A DNA stretch of 17,292 bases from JAHFJU01 sp964354865 (GTDB taxonomy: Bacteria; Patescibacteriota; Gracilibacteria; UBA1369; UM-FILTER-53-11): positions 1-17,292 of the forward strand of contig CAYHBN010000023.1 in NCBI GenBank assembly GCA_964354865.1, in the 5' to 3' direction. Of the stretch, positions 1 through 6,064 are shown piece after piece. The notes below the pieces were generated by a model. It saw nothing but the letters and a program-made list of their open reading frames with translations. It did not search any database and was not told the origin of the DNA. The first letter of the stretch is position 1. Each line of letters opens with the position of its first letter. Both the position numbers and the translations under genes were made by a program.

Positions 1-578
1 GCTTGTTGCTTGCGGCGCATGCCTTCGAAAGAGAACGGCTTTGTAACAACGGCAACAGTCAAGATTCCCATTTCTTTTGCAATTTCTGCAACGACTGGAG
101 CGGCACCAGTTCCTGTTCCTCCACCAAGTCCACAGGTAATGAAAACCATATCTGCGCCCTCGAGCGCTGCCTTTAATTCCTCTGAACTTTCTTCAGCTGA
201 TTGACGGCCAATATCGGGATTTGATCCAGCGCCTAGTCCACGAGTTGTTGCTTTTCCAATGTTAATTTTTGTAGGAGCTTCACTGTGATAAAGGGCTTGT
301 GCATCGGTATTAAGAGTAATGAACTCAATGCCCTTAAGGCCTGATTTCATCATGCGGTTTACCGCGTTGCAACCACCGCCACCAACGCCAACAACTTTGA
401 GTGCTGCGATCGGTGTGATCTCGGGAGTTACCATTTCAACCGACGCAGGGCGACGTTTGAAAGTTGACTGCTTGCCTGAGAAAAGGTTGCGCAGTGCGTC
501 ACGTTGTCCACCAGCTGATTGGCCGCTATTGCCAGAGCTGTGTTGCGATTGGCCAGAAGTATTCTGAGTGAAATCCAT
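1..578 (-). CDS. ftsZ: Cell division protein FtsZ, N-terminal part (runs off left edge)
   Basis: FtsZ is the tubulin-like GTPase that polymerises into the cytoplasmic Z-ring at the division site. The 192 complete codons present cover the N-terminal GTP-binding half. Visible motifs are the glycine-rich VVGVGGGGCNAV (about residues 62-73), the NTDAQAL nucleotide contact (90-96), the tubulin signature GGGTGTG (152-158) and TVAVVTKPFSFEG (174-186). The GTPase core is preceded by about 55 residues rich in Ser, Gly, Gln and Asn, longer than the roughly 10-residue leader of typical FtsZ. An internal ATG at codon 49 (position 434) could be an alternative start. No Shine-Dalgarno sequence precedes either start; the bases before 578 are pyrimidine-rich. 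It follows ftsA by 32 bases on the same strand, so the two are probably co-transcribed. The C-terminal tail and FtsA-binding peptide lie outside the window. Confidence 0.97.
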   Translation of the reverse strand, partial: MDFTQNTSGQSQHSSGNSGQSAGGQRDALRNLFSGKQSTFKRRPASVEMVTPEITPIAALKVVGVGGGGCNAVNRMMKSGLKGIEFITLNTDAQALYHSEAPTKINIGKATTRGLGAGSNPDIGRQSAEESSEELKAALEGADMVFITCGLGGGTGTGAAPVVAEIAKEMGILTVAVVTKPFSFEGMRRKQQ

Positions 579-610
579 AAAAAGAGGATTAGAGGATAGG
601 AAGTAATTAA

Positions 611-1855
611 TTATGGAAGGATCTGCTTTGCCCAGTCTTTAATACCCGAGAAAGCTTTTTTGAGACCGCCGAAGCTGCGAGATGAAACACCGCCGTATGG
701 TCGAGCTTCAAACTTAGTTGCCCATGTCAAAAGTCCGATTGCGGTTGCATATGCCGGATCTTCGATTTTGTCGACGACGCCTTCAAAGTTCTGTGGGAAA
801 CCGATTTGAACAGGAAGATTTAAGGTATCTCGAGCAACGTCTACTACGCCAGGCATTTTAGCTCCTGCGCCGGTCAAAACAACGCCCGCTGGCAACATAC
901 CGTCGCGGTGAATTTTTGCGAGCTCTTCTTTAACGAGCAAGAAAATTTCGTGGTAACGAGCCTCGATGATTTCGATGAGGTGTCGTTTTGAAACTTTCTG
1001 CATATCGATTTTCGAGAAGCTTGCAAGGTCGATGGTGTCACGGTCTGAAACGTCGTCTGCGATACATGATCCGTATTCGATCTTAATTTTTTCAGCTGAG
1101 TCGATTGAAGTTCGTAGGCCAATTGCAACGTCGTTTGTAACGCTCTCTGCGCCAACGGGAATTACTGCAGTTTGTAAAATAGTCCCCTCTTCGAAGACGG
1201 CGATTGCTGTTCCGCCTGAACCGATATCTACCACAACTACGCCAAGTTCTTTCTGGCGTTTTGTAAGAACCGCTTCTGAAGCTGCCAAAATTCCAGGGAT
1301 TGCATCGTCGATGTCGACGCCTGCTTGCAACACACATTTTTCAATATTGCGAACCGTGGTTACCAAACCGGTCACAATATGCGCATCTACCTCTAGGCGA
1401 ATGCCAGTCATGCCAACGGGGTACTTAATACCTCGCTGTTCGTCGACGGTGAACGATTTAGGAATAATTCGTAATATGCGACGATTGTTCGGAATCGCAA
1501 CTGCCTGAGCAGCCTCGAGCACGCGGTCGATGTCTTCTTCAGTTATTTCATTGCCTGGGTGAGAAATTGCAATAACTCCTTTTGAGTTGAATGCTTCAAT
1601 GTGATTACCCGAAATGCCCAAAAATACTCGGTGAATCGGTTCCCCTGCCATTCGTTCAGCATCTTCAAGAGACGATGTCACATTCGATATCGCTTCTTCA
1701 ACGTCGATTACTTGTCCCTTTCTCAAGCCCCCTGACTGTGCGATCCCCACGCCGATAATATTTGGGGTAGTCGACTTTTCATCGAGAGTGCCAACGACTG
1801 TTCTGATTTTTGAGGAGCCGATATCTAAACCGACGACGATTCTTGGTTTTGCCAT
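611..1855 (-). CDS. ftsA: Cell division protein FtsA
   Basis: FtsA is an actin-like ATPase that tethers FtsZ filaments to the inner face of the membrane and recruits later division proteins. The 414-residue product has the actin-fold landmarks in order: phosphate-1 loop VGLDIGSSKIRTVVG near the N-terminus, the 1C subdomain region, the phosphate-2 motif VVVDIGSGGTAIAVF in the middle, and the adenosine motif VVLTGAGAKMPGV. It ends in a short basic/hydrophobic stretch (LKKAFSGIKDWAKQILP) that matches the membrane-targeting amphipathic helix expected of FtsA. The frame stays open upstream to an ATG at 1915, but I chose 1855 (MAKPRIVVGLDIG) because homology begins there and the extra 20 residues (MQRIPVTRG...) look unlike FtsA. 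No Shine-Dalgarno sequence is visible at either start. ftsZ follows 32 bases downstream. Confidence 0.96.
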   Translation of the reverse strand: MAKPRIVVGLDIGSSKIRTVVGTLDEKSTTPNIIGVGIAQSGGLRKGQVIDVEEAISNVTSSLEDAERMAGEPIHRVFLGISGNHIEAFNSKGVIAISHPGNEITEEDIDRVLEAAQAVAIPNNRRILRIIPKSFTVDEQRGIKYPVGMTGIRLEVDAHIVTGLVTTVRNIEKCVLQAGVDIDDAIPGILAASEAVLTKRQKELGVVVVDIGSGGTAIAVFEEGTILQTAVIPVGAESVTNDVAIGLRTSIDSAEKIKIEYGSCIADDVSDRDTIDLASFSKIDMQKVSKRHLIEIIEARYHEIFLLVKEELAKIHRDGMLPAGVVLTGAGAKMPGVVDVARDTLNLPVQIGFPQNFEGVVDKIEDPAYATAIGLLTWATKFEARPYGGVSSRSFGGLKKAFSGIKDWAKQILP

Positions 1856-1946
1856 ATTTTTTTGAGAGTTAAAGTGCTTACAAGCGCTACCCCGTGTGAC
1901 CGGAATACGCTGCAAAACATAGTACAGAGAATTTGGGTTTGCAACG

Positions 1947-2000
1947 CTATTCTCTTGGTTTTGGGCTTTTTGATGCGGTTTGTTTCAATTTTGTATTCAT
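1947..2000 (-). CDS. Possible 17-residue leader peptide upstream of ftsA
   Basis: A short ATG frame encodes MNTKLKQTASKSPKPRE and stops 91 bases before the ftsA start. It is preceded by AGAGG with 8-base spacing, one of the few Shine-Dalgarno-like matches in this window. The peptide is basic and rich in Lys, Ser and Pro. It could be a translated leader in the ftsAZ transcript or a chance frame. A frame this short in AT-rich sequence is weak evidence, so treat it as a hint only. Confidence 0.15.
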   Translation of the reverse strand: MNTKLKQTASKSPKPRE

Positions 2001-2289
2001 CTTTTTTGCCTCTGCGTCGAGCAAATGAGAGGGTCTATAAATAAAAAATCCATACCTGATCGAACACTATTTTTCGTCATAAATAAGCCAAAAACGGCTA
2101 GTCGGCATGATCAAAAAAGTAGCACATCAAAATGATATATTTAGTATTCGGCTCAAGAGCCCTTTCTTTTGCTTTTGTGTAGCGCAAAATAATGTTCACA
2201 TAATTAGATCGCCATGCCCCCTTTTAGCGTTACTTTGAACTCGTTTGTATTAAAAATGTGCATGTCTCGTTTCTACTCATTTCATGGCT

Positions 2290-2318
2290 TGTATAGGCCA
2301 AAAACATCGTGTATAGGC
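2290..2318. repeat. Direct repeat TGTATAGGC, 20-base period
   Basis: TGTATAGGC occurs at 2290-2298 and again at 2310-2318, with starts exactly 20 bases apart, close to two helical turns. Read on the minus strand the unit is GCCTATACA, which contains a -10-like TATACA. It lies in the intergenic stretch between the exonuclease gene and ftsA. It could be a pair of protein-binding half sites or a chance repeat. Confidence 0.3.
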
Positions 2319-2354
2319 GTGTGAGCAGCCGCCAATAGCTATATCAAACTTATT

Positions 2355-2369
2355 TTGACAAGAAGTCAA
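2355..2369 (-). terminator. Weak hairpin just after the exonuclease stop codon
   Basis: TTGAC and GTCAA can pair around a 5-base loop immediately downstream (minus strand) of the exonuclease stop at 2371-2373. The stem is short and AT-rich and is followed by AATAAGTTT rather than a clean U-run, so it is at best a weak terminator. Confidence 0.2.
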
Positions 2370-2370
2370 T

Positions 2371-3381
2371 TTAAAATAGCGATGCTTGTTCGTCAGAAAC
2401 TATCTTTTGTTGCGTAATTTTCGCCACTGAGGAAAGTGACTTTGTACTTCGCGCGGTATCTTCGAGGAGTGAATCAAAGTCATTTTCTTCTTTCGTTCCC
2501 TCTTGGTTCGTGAATGCATCTTCCCCTCTTTGTAGTAATGACTGGAATCCTAATTTCTTAAAAAGTTCGCGTAATTTCTGTGAATCTGCGGTCGCAACGT
2601 GGCAGTCATTGAGTGTAAAAGTAACAGGAACGTCGTATCTCAAAGTTGCTAGCTCTCTCGAGTGAAATGCACTTTCTTTGTCGGTTTCTAACTTGGTTCG
2701 TTTTGCGCCAGTTATCTTTTCTATATTTTCGTAAATTCCTTCAAGAGTGTTGAATTCGCTGAGTAAAGCCACGGCCGTTTTATCTCCTATTCCTCTCACG
2801 CCCTTTATATTATCGGAACTGTCGCCCGCTAATCCTTTATAGTCAGGAATTTGGTCTGGTCGAATGCCGTATTTATCTTTTATAAGCGATGGGGTGAAAA
2901 TATCGGCGCCTCTAAATCCTTTTGTCGGATACAAGATCGAAGTTTTCTCGTTTGCGAGCTGAAATTCATCAAAATCCCCCGTTGCGATCATTACCTGTAA
3001 CTCTGGATTTTCATTGTTCAGTCTTCGCGCAAGCGTCGCAATAATATCGTCAGCTTCGAATCCCGCTACTTCAAAACGTGGAATATCGCATGCGTCCACT
3101 ACCTCTTTCACCATAGGTATTTGCGCAAATAGTTCGTCGGGAGCCTTGGTTCTTGTGGCCTTGTACTCGGCATATTGCTCATGGCGAAAGGTTTTTTCTT
3201 TTCTATCAAAGGCGACGACCATGCAATCGGGTTTTTGAGTCTCTATAATAGATAAAAGGATCATGGTAAAACCGTAGACCGCATTGGTCAAAATACCCTC
3301 GGGGCTCTTTAAATAGGGCGGAATTGAGTAAAAGCCTCTATAGATGAGGCCGGTTCCGTCGACGAGGATTATTTTTTTCAT
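2371..3381 (-). CDS. Stand-alone 5'-3' exonuclease (Pol I N-terminal domain type)
   Basis: This 336-residue protein is the 5'-3' exonuclease/flap endonuclease domain normally fused to DNA polymerase I, here as a separate protein. Family members remove RNA primers and flaps during Okazaki-fragment processing using clustered acidic residues and two metals. Visible motifs are VDGTGLIYR (7-15), the FRHExYAEYKATR helical arch (65-77), GFEADDIIA (107-115), TGDFDEFQL (134-142; usually TGDKDxxQL, so Lys is replaced by Phe), and AGDSSDNI (185-192) followed by the helix-hairpin-helix GVRGIGDKTAVALL (194-207). After residue 285 a low-complexity acidic/serine tail of about 50 residues leads to a C-terminal EQASLF, which fits the bacterial beta-clamp-binding pattern QxxLF. 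No polymerase domain follows. The start is the first ATG before VDGTG; only a weak AAAGAG precedes it. Confidence 0.92.
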   Translation of the reverse strand: MKKIILVDGTGLIYRGFYSIPPYLKSPEGILTNAVYGFTMILLSIIETQKPDCMVVAFDRKEKTFRHEQYAEYKATRTKAPDELFAQIPMVKEVVDACDIPRFEVAGFEADDIIATLARRLNNENPELQVMIATGDFDEFQLANEKTSILYPTKGFRGADIFTPSLIKDKYGIRPDQIPDYKGLAGDSSDNIKGVRGIGDKTAVALLSEFNTLEGIYENIEKITGAKRTKLETDKESAFHSRELATLRYDVPVTFTLNDCHVATADSQKLRELFKKLGFQSLLQRGEDAFTNQEGTKEENDFDSLLEDTARSTKSLSSVAKITQQKIVSDEQASLF

Positions 3382-3432
3382 TACACTCTTTTTACACGAT
3401 TCTTTTCTTTATGCGCAACCTGGTTTGCTAGT

Positions 3433-3461
3433 GGTATAAAATAAACTTGACACATGCGCAA
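3433..3461 (-). promoter_or_regulatory. Predicted promoter for the exonuclease gene
   Basis: On the minus strand, TTGCGC (3461-3456) and TATACC (3438-3433) are separated by 17 bases. Matches to the consensus are 3/6 and 4/6, so the call is modest. The predicted start of transcription is roughly 45 bases before the ATG at 3381. It overlaps the plus-strand promoter of the sigma-like gene. Confidence 0.35.
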
Positions 3462-3475
3462 TTATGAGCTATTTT
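3447..3475 (+). promoter_or_regulatory. Predicted sigma-70-type promoter for the sigma-like gene
   Basis: A perfect TTGACA (3447-3452), a 17-base spacer and TATTTT (3470-3475, 4/6) lie upstream of the ATG at 3525. This predicts a 5' leader of about 40 bases. A second weaker candidate, TTGATG (3484-3489) with 17 bases to TTAAAT (3507-3512), would place the start of transcription only about 5 bases before the ATG. The first overlaps the minus-strand exonuclease promoter, so the two directions may compete for polymerase. Confidence 0.55.
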
Positions 3476-3524
3476 AGCTTTCTTGATGTTTCCGTCTCAA
3501 TCTTAATTAAATAATTTTAGACAT

Positions 3525-4718
3525 ATGGATTTGCGTACAACAGATCAACTTGCTGAATCACAACCACTCAATGGAGCAGATACCAAACTTACAATAAGAA
3601 TTGTAGAGATGAAGGACATAAAACCTTCAAGACGGGTCGTTGCCCCTCAAAAGGCTGAAAATTTGCAGAAAGAATTCAAGGGTAGAGTTGACACGGTTTC
3701 AGAGTTTATAGACGGAATCCGCACAGAGCCCGTAACATTTAGGACCGTTTTGACTACTATGAAGTCAAGTTCACAACGACTTCAAAATATGACAGTACAA
3801 AAAGATATGACTGAGTTAAAAGAAGAGAGCCCAGACTCAAACGAAATATTCTCTCTAATAGGTATTCGAGAACCACTTCCATTAAAAGAAGAACGAGCTC
3901 AGGTTTCTGCATTCTTTGCTGGGAAAAATCCAGAGGCTACTCAAGAAGAAAAAATACGTGCAAAAGAAGCTGAGGAGTTTTTATTAAAGGCACATATGCC
4001 TCTCATTGAAGCCTTCGCAAAAAAATTCGCCCCAGATGAAGCAAGTATCGATGATTATATGCAAGAAGGTGTAATTGACTTTATAGAAACGCTTCGAACT
4101 ACATTTAAGGAAGGTCAATCTCGCATTGTTTCATACATGACCTATTCACTATATAGAACACTATTACGTCTTGCTGCTACGAGCGGTGCGATGATTCCAC
4201 ATCTTACCAATGCTCTTTTCCTTTCTAAGTACGAAAAGTTTTGTGAGGAATATACACAAAAAAATGGAGAGGTAGATGATTCTAAACTAATGGGAAAATT
4301 TTCGGAAGAATATGAAATCGGTGGTGTTAGAGAAAAACTAAACAAATTAGCACTACGTGATGTCACTCTTGTACCGGGTACTCGTTTTAATGAAGTAATC
4401 GACGAAAACGCCGACTTGCAAAATACTGTTGAATTAAAAGAAGAGGCACAAATAGTAGCAAAACTATTAAACGACCTTTCACCCGAAATTCAAAATGCGA
4501 CGCGTATTCAATACGATATAAATGGTGCAGTCCCCGATAAAGGGCTCAGTATATGGAAGAGAAATGCCCTATCAAATCAAGCCTTGCATTACATTCGTAA
4601 AGTCATAAAAGCCCGAAGAGAGGCAGCGTATCAAATTCGAAAAGAATCAGAATTAAAGAGCACAGAAGAAGCGAATTCGTTAACCTGCGGCGCGCAACTC
4701 GATGCCGAAGTTAACTAA
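3525..4718 (+). CDS. Strongly diverged sigma-70-like protein
   Basis: The central and C-terminal parts of this 397-residue protein follow the layout of sigma-70 factors. AQVSAFFAGKNP...AEEFLLKAH (126-157) resembles region 1.2. MPLIEAFAKKF...IDDYMQEGVIDFIETL...SYMTYSLYRTLLRLAA (158-218) matches region 2 (compare RLVVSIAKKY...LIQEGNIGL...YATWWIRQAI). IPHLTNALFLSKYEKFCEEY (224-243) resembles region 3 (IPVHM...). LLNDLSPEIQNATRIQYDINGA (314-335), then a helical segment ending YIRKVIKARR (356-365), lines up with region 4, but the usual helix-turn-helix text is replaced by LSIWKRNALSNQAL. The first 120 residues match nothing I know. The gene is visibly more AT-rich than ftsA or ftsZ. It could be an alternative sigma factor with unusual promoter choice or a sigma-derived regulator. 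Family placement is fairly sure; activity is unknown. Confidence 0.65.
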   Translation: MDLRTTDQLAESQPLNGADTKLTIRIVEMKDIKPSRRVVAPQKAENLQKEFKGRVDTVSEFIDGIRTEPVTFRTVLTTMKSSSQRLQNMTVQKDMTELKEESPDSNEIFSLIGIREPLPLKEERAQVSAFFAGKNPEATQEEKIRAKEAEEFLLKAHMPLIEAFAKKFAPDEASIDDYMQEGVIDFIETLRTTFKEGQSRIVSYMTYSLYRTLLRLAATSGAMIPHLTNALFLSKYEKFCEEYTQKNGEVDDSKLMGKFSEEYEIGGVREKLNKLALRDVTLVPGTRFNEVIDENADLQNTVELKEEAQIVAKLLNDLSPEIQNATRIQYDINGAVPDKGLSIWKRNALSNQALHYIRKVIKARREAAYQIRKESELKSTEEANSLTCGAQLDAEVN

Positions 4719-4760
4719 ATAGTAGGCCGAATAACAGCTATACACGGACAAAATCGCAGT

Positions 4761-4789
4761 TTTACCCAAATCGTAAAACGTGCTATACT
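4761..4789 (+). promoter_or_regulatory. Promoter giving a predicted leaderless transcript
   Basis: TTTACC (4761-4766), 17 bases, then TGC-TATACT with the -10 at 4784-4789 and an extended -10 TG. Only six bases separate the -10 from the ATG at 4796, so transcription should start at or within a base or two of the A of the ATG. No Shine-Dalgarno sequence can exist in such a transcript. Confidence 0.65.
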
Positions 4790-4795
4790 TATCAG

Positions 4796-5284
4796 ATGGC
4801 AATAAAACAAAAAATAGATAAAAAAGAAAACCCAAACGCACCGTTCGTAAAACCAGCGGTGACAGATGAGCGCTCTGCTTTGGTATGCTTAATGACTGAC
4901 GATGAATCGCCAGAAATTATTAAAATGATTGAAGGGATTGAAACCCTTGGCGTGCGGTTGGTAATTGCTGCAAAGCACCCTGTGTGTTTGCATATGGCAG
5001 CAACAACGCAATGTGGCGTTTCTCAAAAAGAAGCTCTCGATTCGGCCGACATCGCAATTGTTTTTAATAAAGAAGATATCGCAGCTGCTCGAAAAAATGG
5101 TTGCGTTCCCGTTGCTCCCGAATTGGACGGCTCGACCGTTAATTACAACCCGGTCCAAGAAAAAGGAAACGGTTTTTATTTTAAAAACACCACTTCGTGG
5201 GATATTTTTGCAGCCCTTGTTCGCGCACTCGAAACCTACCAATTCCCCTATGATTGGCAGAATGTAGTAAAGGCGGCGAAGTAA
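4796..5284 (+). CDS. Small protein resembling the C-terminal lobe of GT-B glycosyltransferases
   Basis: The 162-residue product has a charged N-terminal tail (1-25), then an alpha/beta pattern with strands ALVCLM (28-33), RLVIAA (54-59), DIAIVF (85-90) and VPVAP (104-108), ending in GNGFYFKNTTSWDIFAALVRALETY (124-148) and a final Trp-containing helix. That last part closely resembles the end of glycogen/starch synthase and GT4 enzymes (GxGF.F...  ..L..AI..AL..Y......W). The EX7E catalytic motif and the N-terminal acceptor lobe are missing, so it is probably not an active transferase by itself. It could be a nucleotide-sugar-binding or regulatory remnant, or an unrelated Rossmann-like protein. 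It has its own promoter overlapping the start and no Shine-Dalgarno sequence. Confidence 0.55.
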   Translation: MAIKQKIDKKENPNAPFVKPAVTDERSALVCLMTDDESPEIIKMIEGIETLGVRLVIAAKHPVCLHMAATTQCGVSQKEALDSADIAIVFNKEDIAAARKNGCVPVAPELDGSTVNYNPVQEKGNGFYFKNTTSWDIFAALVRALETYQFPYDWQNVVKAAK

Positions 5285-5333
5285 GTAGGGCGTAGAATAG
5301 ATAATAATTGCGATTGAGCATAAAATATAAGTA

Positions 5334-5894
5334 ATGCTAATTGACGAACGGTCAAAAACCGCAGAAATAAAGGATTTACTCGGGTTAGACGATGTCGGAC
5401 TCGCGCGAATACGTTTATTGAAAGCGGTGGATTTGCCTGAGTCATATAAAAAGCAGTACGCGTTCCTGGGGGATAATCGGCTCGATGAGGTGACTATTGC
5501 CGTGGTTCCCGACGATCAGTGGGTTAAGGGGGACCAGCCTTCTGAGTCAAGCGCCGACAAGCTGCTCATTTTAGTTAAGCAAAGTTATTTCGAGGCATCA
5601 GAAACTCCCGATCAAATCGCTTGGTTGTGTCATGAACTAGCTCACTGCCAGGAATTATTAGACTCAGCTTCGGCCGAAGAGTACCAGGCAAATATGCAAA
5701 CTTTTGCCTTTGAGGATTTGAAAACCGAGAACCCATACCCAAATAATCCCGTCGAAAAGGCAACATTCACAAAGCAGTTTCAGTTTCTAAAAACCCATGG
5801 CATGAGTCGAGAAAAGGTGGCAGCGCTACTCAGTAAGAACTATCACGAAGACGATTTTCCATTCTTCAATCGGTTATTGGATTCTGTGTATTAA
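5334..5894 (+). CDS. Small HELAH-motif predicted metallopeptidase
   Basis: The 186-residue protein contains WLCHELAHCQELL with HExxH as HELAH at residues 100-104, the zinc-binding and catalytic motif of many metallopeptidases. About 36 residues further, NNPVEKATFTKQFQFLKTHG (137-156) resembles the third-ligand helix of gluzincin-like families, with E141 as the possible ligand. No signal peptide or membrane segment is seen, so it is predicted cytoplasmic. The overall family is not recognised. It lies 49 bases after the GT-B-like gene on the same strand. A TAAAAT at 5321-5326 sits seven bases before the ATG and could be a -10 for a leaderless transcript, but no -35 is evident. HExxH alone occurs by chance, though the flanking hydrophobic pattern supports it. 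Confidence 0.6.
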   Translation: MLIDERSKTAEIKDLLGLDDVGLARIRLLKAVDLPESYKKQYAFLGDNRLDEVTIAVVPDDQWVKGDQPSESSADKLLILVKQSYFEASETPDQIAWLCHELAHCQELLDSASAEEYQANMQTFAFEDLKTENPYPNNPVEKATFTKQFQFLKTHGMSREKVAALLSKNYHEDDFPFFNRLLDSVY

Positions 5895-6064
5895 CGTTTG
5901 CATTCTTGTTTACGCGTCTTCTTTTAAGTTTAGGATCAGCTCGATTTTTTCTGGTGTTTTTTGCGGTGTTTGCATCGTGCCATTATCCTAGAGAAAAAGG
6001 CTCCAGAGAAGCTTTAACGTCTTGGTTATCACGATTATTTAACAGTTTGTCTTTTGCAGGATTC

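Larger units (their letters stand above)
1856..2370. other. 515-base stretch without a confident gene, upstream of ftsA
   Basis: This is the longest unassigned stretch in a dense window. It separates the end of the exonuclease gene from the start of ftsA, both on the minus strand, so it should carry the ftsAZ promoter and leader. I see no tRNA, tmRNA, RNase P or SRP RNA core motifs. It holds a direct repeat (TGTATAGGC at 2290 and 2310), a small AGCC/GGCT hairpin at about 2088-2101, a GGCT-CAAG-AGCC hairpin at 2150-2161, and a possible 17-codon minus-strand ORF at 1947-2000. No strong sigma-70 promoter stands out on the minus strand. A 60-codon plus-strand frame at 1862-2044 has no protein-like composition. 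Confidence 0.6.

Noticed and set aside
1862..2044. A 60-codon plus-strand frame antisense to the ftsA 5' region
   Set aside because: No protein-like pattern, starts opposite the ftsA upstream codons and has no supporting signals.
2150..2161. GGCT-CAAG-AGCC hairpin followed by CTTTCTTTT as an intrinsic terminator
   Set aside because: The stem is only four to five pairs and the U-rich side faces the plus strand, where no gene ends.
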